From Bacillota bacterium (GTDB lineage Bacteria; Bacillota; Negativicutes; CTSoil-072), in NCBI GenBank assembly GCA_017889545.1, contig JAGFZV010000001.1, positions 1 to 64,000 on the forward strand: a DNA stretch of 64,000 nt, given 5' to 3'. The notes beneath the pieces are model-generated. The model was not told the DNA's origin, ran no database searches, and saw only the letters and a program-made list of their open reading frames with translations. Positions 15,311 through 23,036 of the stretch are shown one piece after another (the stretch's first letter is position 1; every line of letters begins with the position of its first letter). The position numbers and the translations under genes were made by a program.

Positions 15311-16192
15311 CTACATTTCCCCATTGAGAATTTTCTTCAGATACGGCAGAAACTTCTCGCGCAGGTCGGGCCGCTTGAGAGCGTATTCGACCGTAGCTTC
15401 CAGATAGCCCTGCTTGTCGCCGATATCGTAGCGCCGGCCTTCGAATTCATACGCGTACACCGGCCGGTCCACCGCCAGACGCCGGAGCGCATCCGTCAGC
15501 TGGATCTCATTGCCGCGGCCCGGCGGTTGATTGTCCAGCAGTTCGAAAATCTGCGGCTCGATGATATACCGGCCCATGACCGCCAGCCGGGACGGCGCTT
15601 CATGAATATCCGGCTTTTCCACCAGATCGTCCGCCTGCCACAACCGCGGCCGGATCAACGTCGGCTGCACAATACCATAGCTCGACACCTTGTCCGCCGA
15701 CACCTGCTGCACGCCGAGAACTGTCCCCGGCTGCGCGTCATACACGTTCATCAGCTGCTTGAGACACGGTACCGGCGAATCGACGATATCATCCCCGAGC
15801 AGCACGGCAAACGGCTCGTCGCCGATAAACTGCCGGGCGCACAGCACCGCATGCCCCAGACCCCGCGGCTCCTTCTGGCGCACGTAGTGAATCGTAATAT
15901 CGGCCAGTTCCTCCACCAGGCTGAGCAAATCATACTTGCCCTGTGCCTTCAGCGTCAGCTCCAGCTCCACCGACCGGTCAAAATGGTCTTCAATCGCCCG
16001 CTTGTTGCGGCCGGTAATCACCAAAATCTCTTCGATCCCCGATTGGATCGCTTCCTCGACAATATATTGGATCGCCGGCTTATCGACGATCGGCAGCATC
16101 TCTTTCGGCTGCGCCTTCGTCGCCGGCAGGAACCGCGTCCCCAGACCGGCGGCCGGAATGACCGCTTTTCGTACTTTATGCTTGTTTGGCAT
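15311..16192 (-). CDS. galU: UTP-glucose-1-phosphate uridylyltransferase
   Basis: Makes UDP-glucose from glucose-1-phosphate and UTP. The 293-residue nucleotidyltransferase has the signature AAGLGTRFLPATKAQPKEMLPIVDKPAIQYIVEEA from residue 14, PRGLGHAVLCA, and the LGDDI metal site near residue 135. Its start lies inside the 3' end of the phosphohexomutase gene (17-bp overlap), so the two are coupled and expressed as manC-pgm-galU. It supplies the substrate of GalE. Confidence 0.95.
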   Translation of the reverse strand: MPNKHKVRKAVIPAAGLGTRFLPATKAQPKEMLPIVDKPAIQYIVEEAIQSGIEEILVITGRNKRAIEDHFDRSVELELTLKAQGKYDLLSLVEELADITIHYVRQKEPRGLGHAVLCARQFIGDEPFAVLLGDDIVDSPVPCLKQLMNVYDAQPGTVLGVQQVSADKVSSYGIVQPTLIRPRLWQADDLVEKPDIHEAPSRLAVMGRYIIEPQIFELLDNQPPGRGNEIQLTDALRRLAVDRPVYAYEFEGRRYDIGDKQGYLEATVEYALKRPDLREKFLPYLKKILNGEM

Positions 16193-17582
16193 AGTGTTCC
16201 GCCTTTCGTAAAATCTCTTTCAACAACTCTTGATCATTCGCTTCGGAATAAATGCGGACAATTGGTTCCGTACCGGACGCACGGAAAATCACCCAGCCGT
16301 CCGGCAGCGTCAATTTGCAGCCATCGCCCTGCTTGACCGACAGCACCTTCAGCCCGTCCAGTTCCACCGGCGGCGTGGTCGCCAGCGCAGCGACCAGCCG
16401 TTCCTTCTGCTCCGGGGATAAATGCAAATCGATCCGGTCATAGTAAAAATAACCCAGCTCGGCCATCATCTCCGCCAGCAGCGCGCCCAGCGTCTTGCCG
16501 TACGCCGCCACCACCTCGATCAGCAAAAAGCCCAGCAAAATCCCGTCGCGTTCGGGAATATAGTTCTTCAGGCCGATGCCCCCGGCTTCCTCGCCGCCGA
16601 TCAGAATATCCTCGCTCAGCATCAGCTGCGTCACATGCTTGAAGCCCACCGGCATTTCGTACAGCTTCAGGCCGTATTTGCCGGCCACCCGGCGGACCAG
16701 CTCCGACACCGTCAAGGTCTGCACCACGCCGCCGCTCCAGCCGCGTTTTTCCACCAAATATTTGATCAGCAGCGCCATAATCTGGTGCGCGTTGATAAAC
16801 CGTCCCTGTTCATCCAGCGCCCCGATCCGGTCCGCATCACCATCGGTCGCCAGCGCCACCCGCGGTTTTTCCGCCAGGACAAACTCCCGCAGCGCCCCCA
16901 GATTTTTCATAATCGGCTCCGGACTGATCCCGCCAAACGACGGATTGACCGTGCCGCGCAATTCCACCAGATCCAGCCCGTAGGTTTTGGCCAGTTCCGC
17001 GCAATAGCCCATGCCCGAACCATGCATGCAGTCAAACACAATCTTGCCGCGCATCGTTTTCAGCACATTTGCGTCCAGCATCGCCCGCACGTGATCCAGA
17101 TACGCCGCCTGCGGCGAGAACAGTTCCACCGCAGCGCCGGGCGCCGGCTGAGGAACCGGAATTCCTGCTGCCTCACGCTGATCCACATATTTCTGCAGCG
17201 CCGCCATCATTTCCGGCGACGCCGAACCGCCAAACGACGCCTTGAATTTCAGACCGTTATATTCCGGCGGATTGTGGCTGGCCGTAATCACAATGCCCCC
17301 CGCCGCGGAGCGGTCACGCACCTGCCAGGTCAGCGCCGGCGTCGGCAATATACGGTCCGACAGCCAGACCTTCACACCCATCGACTGGACCACCGCCGCG
17401 CAGGTTTCGGCATACTGCCGCGACAGGAAGCGGGCGTCATAGCCGATCACCAGCCCCTTTTGCGCTTCCTTCCGGTCCAGCACATAATCGGCGATGGCCG
17501 CCGCCACCAGCCGCACATTGCTGAACGTATAATCATCGCTGATAATGCCCCGCCAGCCATCGGTACCAAATTGTATCGCCAT
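16176..17582 (-). CDS. Phosphoglucomutase/phosphomannomutase
   Basis: An alpha-D-phosphohexomutase of 468 residues, interconverting 6- and 1-phosphates of glucose and/or mannose. Visible are the FGTDGWRG start, the catalytic phosphoserine loop TASHNPPEYNG near residue 100, the Mg-binding DGDADR near 240, the sugar-binding GGEEAGGIG near 325, and the phosphate-binding RASGTEPIVRIY. I chose the ATG at 17582 (RBS GGGAGG); the open frame extends a further 45 unconserved codons inside manC. The flanking genes manC and galU suggest it serves both sugars. Confidence 0.93.
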   Translation of the reverse strand: MAIQFGTDGWRGIISDDYTFSNVRLVAAAIADYVLDRKEAQKGLVIGYDARFLSRQYAETCAAVVQSMGVKVWLSDRILPTPALTWQVRDRSAAGGIVITASHNPPEYNGLKFKASFGGSASPEMMAALQKYVDQREAAGIPVPQPAPGAAVELFSPQAAYLDHVRAMLDANVLKTMRGKIVFDCMHGSGMGYCAELAKTYGLDLVELRGTVNPSFGGISPEPIMKNLGALREFVLAEKPRVALATDGDADRIGALDEQGRFINAHQIMALLIKYLVEKRGWSGGVVQTLTVSELVRRVAGKYGLKLYEMPVGFKHVTQLMLSEDILIGGEEAGGIGLKNYIPERDGILLGFLLIEVVAAYGKTLGALLAEMMAELGYFYYDRIDLHLSPEQKERLVAALATTPPVELDGLKVLSVKQGDGCKLTLPDGWVIFRASGTEPIVRIYSEANDQELLKEILRKAEHYAKQA

Positions 17583-17583
17583 T

Positions 17584-18966
17584 TCAGGACCTCCCATAGA
17601 TATCTTCAAACCGGACAATATCATCCTCGCCCAAATACGGGCCGTTCTGCACCTCGATAATCTCCAGCGGCAGCCGGCCCGGATTTTCCAGCCGGTGCCG
17701 CATCGACTGCGGTACAAAAATACTGCTGTTTTCCTGCAGCATTTTTTCCTCCTCGCCGATGGTCACTTTGGCCGTCCCGCTGATCACAATCCAATGTTCG
17801 CTGCGATGGTAATGCATCTGCAGACTCAGGATCCCGCCGGGTTTCACCACAATTTTCTTCATCTTATAGCCCGGGCCTTCGCCCAGCACCGTATAACTGC
17901 CCCACGGCCGGTACATCGTCGTGTGCTCCGTCGCTTCCTTGCGGCCGCGGTCCCTGAGCTCCGCCACTACATCCTTGACCTTCTGGGACTCGCCTTTTTG
18001 CGCCACCAGAATCACATCGTCCGTCTCAACCACCAGTAAATTCTCCAGACCGATCCCGGCGATCAGGCGGCTCTGTCCGATCAGCAGGGAATTTTTGCAA
18101 TCCAGCGGCAGACAGTCGCCGCGCAGCGCATTGCCCTCGCTGTCTTTCTCCATCACGTCATAGATGGCATCCCAGGAGCCGATATCGTTCCAATACGCCG
18201 TCAGCGGAATGACCGCCGCCCGCGAGGATTTCTCCGCCACCGCATAGTCAATGGAAATATTGGGCAACTCGGAAAAATCCGCCATCAGCCGGTCGAAACT
18301 CATTTCCATCGCCGCCGCAATCGCCGGCGCATGCGCCGCCAGCTCCGCCAGCAGACAATCAATCGTCAACGCGAACATGCCGGAATTCCAGTAATAGCCG
18401 CCCGCCGCCAAATAGTCCTCGGCCGTCTTGCGATCCGGCTTTTCCCGGAACGAAGCCACCTCATAGCCATCGCCGCAGCGCAGCCCAGCCTGGATATACC
18501 CATAGCCGGTTTCGATCTTGTCCGGCGTAATGCCGAACGTCACCAGCCGGCCTGCTCCCGCCAGCTTCGCCGCCTGCCGCACCGACTGCGTGAACACTTC
18601 CACCGGCCGGATGATATGATCCGACGGCGTGACAAACAGCACCTCCGAGCCGGAAACGCCCAGCTCGTCCAAACAATACCGGGCGGCAAAAGCAATCGCC
18701 GGCGCCGTATTGCGGGCTGCCGGCTCTAAAAGCACATGAGCCTCGGCAGCATTGCAGGCCGCCAGCTCCGTATTCACATGATGCACATAATCCCGGTTCG
18801 TGACAATCACAATATCCGCCGGTTTTACCAGCGGCAAAAAGCGCCGAACCGTCTGCGCCAGCAGCGACTGAGCGCCGTTGACCTTCAAAAACTGTTTGGG
18901 AAAACAGGTTCGCGACAACGGAAACAACCGGGTTCCGCCGCCACCGGCCAAAATAATCACTTTCAT
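17584..18966 (-). CDS. manC: Mannose-1-phosphate guanylyltransferase/mannose-6-phosphate isomerase
   Basis: A bifunctional type II enzyme of 460 residues. The N-terminal GDP-mannose pyrophosphorylase domain begins LAGGGGTRLFPLSRTCFPKQFL; the middle carries FVTPSDHII and the EKP-type FREKPDRKTAEDYL. The C-terminal cupin isomerase domain carries PGGILSLQMHYHRSEHWIVISGTA and FVPQSMRHRLENPG. It converts fructose-6-phosphate to mannose-6-phosphate and mannose-1-phosphate to GDP-mannose, the precursor of GDP-fucose made by gmd/fcl at 36-38 kb. One base separates its stop from the start of the phosphohexomutase gene. Confidence 0.93.
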   Translation of the reverse strand: MKVIILAGGGGTRLFPLSRTCFPKQFLKVNGAQSLLAQTVRRFLPLVKPADIVIVTNRDYVHHVNTELAACNAAEAHVLLEPAARNTAPAIAFAARYCLDELGVSGSEVLFVTPSDHIIRPVEVFTQSVRQAAKLAGAGRLVTFGITPDKIETGYGYIQAGLRCGDGYEVASFREKPDRKTAEDYLAAGGYYWNSGMFALTIDCLLAELAAHAPAIAAAMEMSFDRLMADFSELPNISIDYAVAEKSSRAAVIPLTAYWNDIGSWDAIYDVMEKDSEGNALRGDCLPLDCKNSLLIGQSRLIAGIGLENLLVVETDDVILVAQKGESQKVKDVVAELRDRGRKEATEHTTMYRPWGSYTVLGEGPGYKMKKIVVKPGGILSLQMHYHRSEHWIVISGTAKVTIGEEEKMLQENSSIFVPQSMRHRLENPGRLPLEIIEVQNGPYLGEDDIVRFEDIYGRS

Positions 18967-19056
18967 AGGGGGCAGACTCCTCTCGAAATCGCTTAATTGC
19001 TGTATTTTTCGCCGCTAAACGCTCATTTTCCTGCCCAAACAAGAAAAAGGCGGTCA

Positions 19057-20349
19057 CTAGATACAGAACACCGCATATAAGGGTACCGATTTAATTGCGT
19101 TTTCAAAACCAAAATTCTTAGCCGATATCCGTATCGAATAAGGTGTCTTATACCGTCCAACAAACTGTGCCAGGCTCTTGGCTTTTACATGATCCGCAGA
19201 CTTGACCTCAATCGGTATAATATTGCCATTAGGATCTTGGATCACAAAATCCACTTCCGCTCTGCCCTGTGATTCCCAATAAAACGGAGTATAGCCGCTG
19301 GTTGCCAGTGCCGAACAAACATAGTTCTCCGCAAGGGCTCCCTTAAAACCATCCAAGCCATGTGTTTCCACAAGGACCATGTTGGAAGGAATGCCGAACT
19401 TTGAACAGAGCAGACCTGTATCCGTCATGTATACCTTGAAAGAAGAAGTTTCCTGATATGCCGTAAGCGGCACTTTCCCCTCAGTGATTTTTATGCATTT
19501 GATGATCACGCCTGAAGCCTTGAGCCAATCAAGCGGCGCCTCATACTCATATGCTCTTGCTCCGCTTTTGATGATTTTATATTGGAATTTATGATTATCC
19601 TTAGCAAGCTGCGCCGGCATGGAAGCGAACGCCGCCATAATCCTGGTGGTTTCCATCGGGCTGGCATATTTGGCCATATCCGCAATATAGGCGTCGTTGA
19701 TATTTTTTTGTGCTGCTAAAACAAAATTGAAATCCTGTTTTTCAATGTACTCCAGCAATGCTCTTGGCATGCCGCCGGTTACAAGATACGTTCTGTATGA
19801 ATCGAGCGCAGTAGCATGCAACGATAATGGACTATTGAATTCGAAGGAATGCCGAATGATCTGCGCCAAATCCTCTTTACCCAATGCCCAGAGAAACTCC
19901 TCAAAATCAAGCGGATACAACGTCATCATATCAACTTTACCGACAGGAAAAGAATATTTTTCACGGTTCACCGCAATACCCAACAAGCTGCCCGCAGCGA
20001 TAATATGGTACTCCGGCGCATTTTCACAAAAATACTTAAGCGACGTCAGCGCCCGTTCACAGGCTTGGATTTCATCAAAAAACAGGAGCGTATCGCCCTT
20101 GAATATGGTCTGGCCGGACTTTGCCGCCAGTTCCTTTACAATGCGTTCGGGATTCAAGTCACGTTCAAAAATAGCAGCAAATTCAGTGCTATCCTCAAAA
20201 TTGCAATACACGGTATTCTTGTAATGCTCCCTGCCGAAGGAAAGAATAGTGTATGTTTTGCCGACCTGCCTGGCCCCATACAAGATGAGAGGCATTCGAT
20301 TACCGGCATTTTTCCATTCATTGAGTTTTTTCACAATTTTTCGTTCCAT
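19057..20349 (-). CDS. AAA_14/DUF4143 ATPase (copy 2)
   Basis: This 430-residue paralogue of the gene at 9779-11086 has the same layout: Walker A GARQVGKTYTI near residue 26, Walker B LLFFDEIQACERALTSLKYFCENAPEYHIIAAGSLLG in part shared word for word with copy 1, and a C-terminal DUF4143 domain with EVDFVIQDPNGNIIPIEVKSAD. The ATG at 20349 is preceded by AGGTG, which sits in the loop of a 7-bp inverted repeat. The upstream promoter borrows its -35 box from a dispersed repeat. Function unproven in this family; an accessory element is the likely status. Confidence 0.87.
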   Translation of the reverse strand: MERKIVKKLNEWKNAGNRMPLILYGARQVGKTYTILSFGREHYKNTVYCNFEDSTEFAAIFERDLNPERIVKELAAKSGQTIFKGDTLLFFDEIQACERALTSLKYFCENAPEYHIIAAGSLLGIAVNREKYSFPVGKVDMMTLYPLDFEEFLWALGKEDLAQIIRHSFEFNSPLSLHATALDSYRTYLVTGGMPRALLEYIEKQDFNFVLAAQKNINDAYIADMAKYASPMETTRIMAAFASMPAQLAKDNHKFQYKIIKSGARAYEYEAPLDWLKASGVIIKCIKITEGKVPLTAYQETSSFKVYMTDTGLLCSKFGIPSNMVLVETHGLDGFKGALAENYVCSALATSGYTPFYWESQGRAEVDFVIQDPNGNIIPIEVKSADHVKAKSLAQFVGRYKTPYSIRISAKNFGFENAIKSVPLYAVFCI

Positions 20350-20350
20350 A

Positions 20351-20401
20351 AAGTGTGTTCACCTCACACTTATTGTACCTTATTTATGAAGAAACGGTCA
20401 A
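20351..20401 (-). promoter_or_regulatory. Promoter of AAA_14 copy 2, -35 box inside a repeat
   Basis: On the minus strand TTGACC (20396-20401), 18 bp, TACAAT (20372-20377). The -35 box is the end of a type B repeat arm (CCGTCCCCTTGACCG). The inverted repeat AAGTGTG/CACACTT (20351-20371) directly follows the -10 box and encloses the ribosome binding site, so it could be an operator or an mRNA hairpin that hides the start. Confidence 0.55.
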
Positions 20402-20713
20402 GGGGACGGTAATCCGATCGGCCGCCACGCCCAGTTCACGGACAAAATGCCCCTTCACCCCTTCGCTGACAGCGATGCAGCGATGGCGGAACGTCCCTTT
20501 CAGCAGAAAAGCGAGCCGTTCCCCAAGACTGACTTTGCCCTCACGCTGCCTCAGACCCCACACAACGACCTTTCGGGCCCGATATGGCACATCTATCCAC
20601 TCGTAATCTCCCAGCCGCTCCAGCGCCCGTTTCAGCGTTTTCAGCCGATCCCTCCGGCTGCACAATACGACCCTATCCATTCCAACACTTCGCCGCCGAA
20701 CAGTCCCTCCCAA
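20384..20713 (-). CDS. Hypothetical protein, possibly a gene fragment
   Basis: A 109-residue open frame begins at a TTG immediately after the rhodanese terminator; an in-frame ATG lies at 20680. The piece HRCIAVSEGVKGHFVRELGVAADRITV resembles the IAVSEGVK..LG....KITV segment of GT4 glycosyltransferases, but no other part does. The final residues TVPLTVSS and the stop are encoded by a type B repeat arm, suggesting a longer gene was cut there. Base composition fits a coding region. Function unknown; it may be a remnant rather than a working gene. Confidence 0.35.
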   Translation of the reverse strand: MGGTVRRRSVGMDRVVLCSRRDRLKTLKRALERLGDYEWIDVPYRARKVVVWGLRQREGKVSLGERLAFLLKGTFRHRCIAVSEGVKGHFVRELGVAADRITVPLTVSS

Positions 20714-20717
20714 ACAG

Positions 20718-20771
20718 AAAAAAGGCCGATCTGCATTGTACGGCTCCGTGCAAATGCATCCCAGCCTTTTT
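20718..20771 (-). terminator. Terminator of rhodanese gene
   Basis: AAAAAGGC and GCCTTTTT ends plus an inner TGCATT/AATGCA pairing form a long hairpin 21 bp beyond the rhodanese stop, with a T-run on the minus strand. Confidence 0.75.
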
Positions 20772-20791
20772 CAATCGCCTATTTCATCCTT

Positions 20792-21421
20792 TTAATGAGC
20801 AGCGTGCTGCATCTGCGGCATTTGTACCGGCCCCACTTCCATCGTCATCGGGTAGCCATGTTTCTGCCACTCCGGCACGCCGCCGGGAACCACATACGCA
20901 TCATAATCCATCATCCGCAGCGCAAAGGCGGCGAACGCCGCATTGGTGTCCGCAGCGCAGACGACATACACCACCGTATCCGGATGGATCAGCGACAGAT
21001 GGTCTACCAGCATCGGCATCGGGATGTTCAACGATCCCGGAATATGGCCGGCGGCATACATGCTTTGCGGCCGCACATCCAGAACCAGTACGCCCGGTGT
21101 CTGCGAATCAACAATCGTCTTCAGATCTTCAACGCCTACCCGGTAATATGCCTGATCCGGCGCTGTTTTCAAAACCTTATCCATTCCCATGACGACCATC
21201 GGACAGATATGACGTTCGCTCATCATCATCATGCCCATCCCCATACCCATACCCTGCCCAGGCTGATGAGGTCCCATCATCTGATCCTGCGGCGGAGCTT
21301 CCCGCATGCACGGGTTCGATTGACCCATCATTGGGCGATCCGGCGTCGCCGCCAGCGCTGTACTGATTCCTAAGACTACCAACAAACAAGCCAGGGCTAG
21401 AATCATACATTTTCTTGTCAT
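20792..21421 (-). CDS. Exported rhodanese-domain protein with Met-rich segment
   Basis: A 209-residue protein with a signal peptide (ILALACLLVVLGISTALA). Residues 25-75 are rich in Met, Gln and Pro (QGMGMGMGMMMMSERHICPM), a pattern that can bind copper(I). The C-terminal rhodanese fold runs from YYRVGVEDLKTIV through VLVLDVRP and AAGHIPGSLNIPMPML to VYVVCAADTNAAF, where the loop Cys is present but the usual CxSGxRS loop is altered. The start at 21421 has a GAGGGGG site. The protein would act outside the cytoplasmic membrane; sulfur transfer or metal handling is inference. Confidence 0.8.
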   Translation of the reverse strand: MTRKCMILALACLLVVLGISTALAATPDRPMMGQSNPCMREAPPQDQMMGPHQPGQGMGMGMGMMMMSERHICPMVVMGMDKVLKTAPDQAYYRVGVEDLKTIVDSQTPGVLVLDVRPQSMYAAGHIPGSLNIPMPMLVDHLSLIHPDTVVYVVCAADTNAAFAAFALRMMDYDAYVVPGGVPEWQKHGYPMTMEVGPVQMPQMQHAAH

Positions 21422-21476
21422 GAAACAATACCCCCTCTTTATTTTGCGGCCCATCTTATTGTAAGGGCTTACTTCT

Positions 21477-21506
21477 ATTATGGAATAAAAGCAAGGGACT
21501 TGTCAC
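21477..21506 (-). promoter_or_regulatory. Likely promoter of rhodanese gene
   Basis: On the minus strand GTGACA (21501-21506), 18 bp, CATAAT (21477-21482), each five of six matches, 56 bp before the start codon. Confidence 0.5.
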
Positions 21507-21564
21507 TAATTATATCGAAATATTCAGATATTTTTTTTAAGAAACAAACTGCCGGCTCACCAGC

Positions 21565-21591
21565 AAAAGCCCGGCAACAATGCAGCCGGGC
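21565..21591 (-). terminator. Terminator after small protein gene
   Basis: GCCCGGC (21569-21575) pairs with GCCGGGC (21585-21591), followed on the minus strand by TTTTGCT. It lies about 55 bp beyond the stop of the gene at 21645. Confidence 0.6.
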
Positions 21592-21644
21592 AGAAGAGCA
21601 AAACTATAAATTGCCTTGATCATACAACAGCATAGGCATCGCCC

Positions 21645-21818
21645 TTAACTGCGGACTTCCTTGCAGACTGCAGCCATCACCGGAACGGCTGTCTCTTGTT
21701 TCTGCTGCGCTTTGCGCTGCGCGCGCTCTTCCAGTTCATTACGCACGCTTGCTTTGTCGCAAAACCAATCATTGGTTCCATCAAAACTGGGGAATTTGTC
21801 CTGGTAACCAGATGCCAT
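21645..21818 (-). CDS. Small charged hypothetical protein
   Basis: A 57-residue protein starting MASGYQDKFPSFDGTNDWFCDKASVRNELEERAQRK in one open frame, with a helical, charged middle. The start at 21818 has AAGGGGGCAGAGGA upstream; a longer reading to 21890 would overlap the VanZ gene. A terminator follows. No family recognised. It may be co-transcribed with the VanZ-like gene 38 bp upstream. Confidence 0.5.
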   Translation of the reverse strand: MASGYQDKFPSFDGTNDWFCDKASVRNELEERAQRKAQQKQETAVPVMAAVCKEVRS

Positions 21819-21856
21819 TCCTCTGCCCCCTTCTTTCTTGGAGACCGTTGACGATC

Positions 21857-22237
21857 TCATTGTTTTCTTATTCGTCGAACGATCCAGCATATTCCTATGC
21901 CTACTGCTGCTCCGCTTGCATCTATCAGCACATCAGAAATTTGCCCGCTTCGGCCGGGAACAAACATCTGATGAAACTCATCAGTAACAGAATACAGCAG
22001 ACAAAACAAGAACGCAAGAGCATACAGCTTATTTTCAGCCATGATTCCCATTTTGGCCGCTGCACAAACCAATAACATTCCCAGTACAAAATACAAGCCG
22101 CCGTGGGCCAGCTTTCGCACCAGGTTATTAAACTGCTTCACGATGCCATCCAATTTCTCCGCATCCATGTCCGGCGCGACCACTTTCGCTATGGCCGTGA
22201 CAATCCATTCTGTCACCTGCAGACTGGATTGATTCAC
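21857..22237 (-). CDS. VanZ-family membrane protein, N-terminus short
   Basis: A 126-residue protein with three membrane helices and the VanZ signature: LVRKLAHGGLYFVLGMLL and LYSVTDEFHQMFVPGRSGQISDVLIDASGAAVGI. Most VanZ proteins have one more helix before the VTEWI segment. In this frame the upstream codons, with a G-run near 22276, encode no helix, so the gene may be truncated or frameshifted at its 5' end. The GTG start at 22237 lacks a good ribosome binding site. The family includes a teicoplanin-resistance protein, but most members have no known role. Confidence 0.65.
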   Translation of the reverse strand: MNQSSLQVTEWIVTAIAKVVAPDMDAEKLDGIVKQFNNLVRKLAHGGLYFVLGMLLVCAAAKMGIMAENKLYALAFLFCLLYSVTDEFHQMFVPGRSGQISDVLIDASGAAVGIGICWIVRRIRKQ

Positions 22238-22362
22238 TGCTATACATTCCGCCGGTGGGGAATTATCAACGCCCCCCCGCCCTTGACCGCAAAGGATTTT
22301 TTCGTTCTGTGCAGAATACCTTAACTATAGAAAATTTCACACTGGACCATGGAGGGATAACG

Positions 22363-22839
22363 ATGAAAAAAGGATTACTGGTCCCTTTTGACGGATCACC
22401 AAATGCTGTGGAAGCGCTGCATCTGGCCGTTACACTGGCCAAAGCGCTGGGAGAAAAACTCATCGTACTGAATGTTCAGCCCAGCTTTCACACCATCCAC
22501 ACCAAACTGTTTTTCCATGAAAGCGACCTCCGCGAGTACCAGCAAAAGCTTTTTCATGAAATGATGGAAACAGCCGAACCGATGTTGAAAAGTTCCGGCG
22601 TAAATTATGAACAGAAATTGCGGATCGGCGATCCCCGGCAGCAAATCATCGCCGAAGCCAAGGATGCCAAGATCCGGATGATCGTGATGGGATCGCGCGG
22701 CATGAACCCGATTGTCGGCGGAGTGCTGGGCAGCGTCAGCTACGGCATCGTCAATGCGGCGGTTTGCCCCACAACCATCGTCCCGCTTTCGCCGCTGGAA
22801 GTCGAAGTCGCAGAGCAGGCAAATGCTTCGGCAAAATAA
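22363..22839 (+). CDS. Universal stress protein UspA family
   Basis: A 159-residue single-domain Usp protein. The start KKGLLVPFDGSPNAVEAL carries the conserved Asp, and the C-terminal ATP-binding motif G-x2-G-x9-GS is present as GSRGMNPIVGGVLGSVS. ATP-binding members act as soluble stress regulators. The ATG is preceded by GGAGGGA six bases away; the frame is open 36 codons upstream but without a ribosome site. It stands alone on the plus strand, followed by a 67-bp palindrome. Confidence 0.9.
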   Translation: MKKGLLVPFDGSPNAVEALHLAVTLAKALGEKLIVLNVQPSFHTIHTKLFFHESDLREYQQKLFHEMMETAEPMLKSSGVNYEQKLRIGDPRQQIIAEAKDAKIRMIVMGSRGMNPIVGGVLGSVSYGIVNAAVCPTTIVPLSPLEVEVAEQANASAK

Positions 22840-22877
22840 GATACGATAAGTTCCGGTCAAGCAGACGGACGACAGGG

Positions 22878-22944
22878 CGGTCAAGGGGACGGTTCTGATG
22901 ACCAGGCGCAGCCGCTTTGGTCATCAGAACCGTCCCCTTGACCG
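22878..22944. repeat. 67-bp perfect palindrome (REPIN-like, type B)
   Basis: Arms of 27 bases, CGGTCAAGGGGACGGTTCTG onward to GATGACCA, are perfectly complementary around a 13-base centre. Total length equals that of the type A palindrome at 2619-2685, and both share the GGGGACG-TTCT core. Single type B arms occur at 9753, 20396, 36987 and 38232. It lies 38 bp beyond the uspA stop. Confidence 0.85.
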
Positions 22945-22980
22945 CTGAAATAAGGACCGGACCAAGATGATAATCAGTTG

Positions 22981-23012
22981 ATTGCCATAAGCCGAGGTTA
23001 AGCGATTAGCGG
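22981..23012. repeat. 32-bp dispersed repeat, copy 1
   Basis: ATTGCCATAAGCCGAGGTTA and the next 12 bases match 38204-38234 with few changes. Both copies lie beside type B arms, so the two may belong to one larger mobile unit. Confidence 0.55.
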
Positions 23013-23036
23013 CGAAGCGTTGGATATGATCCGGTC

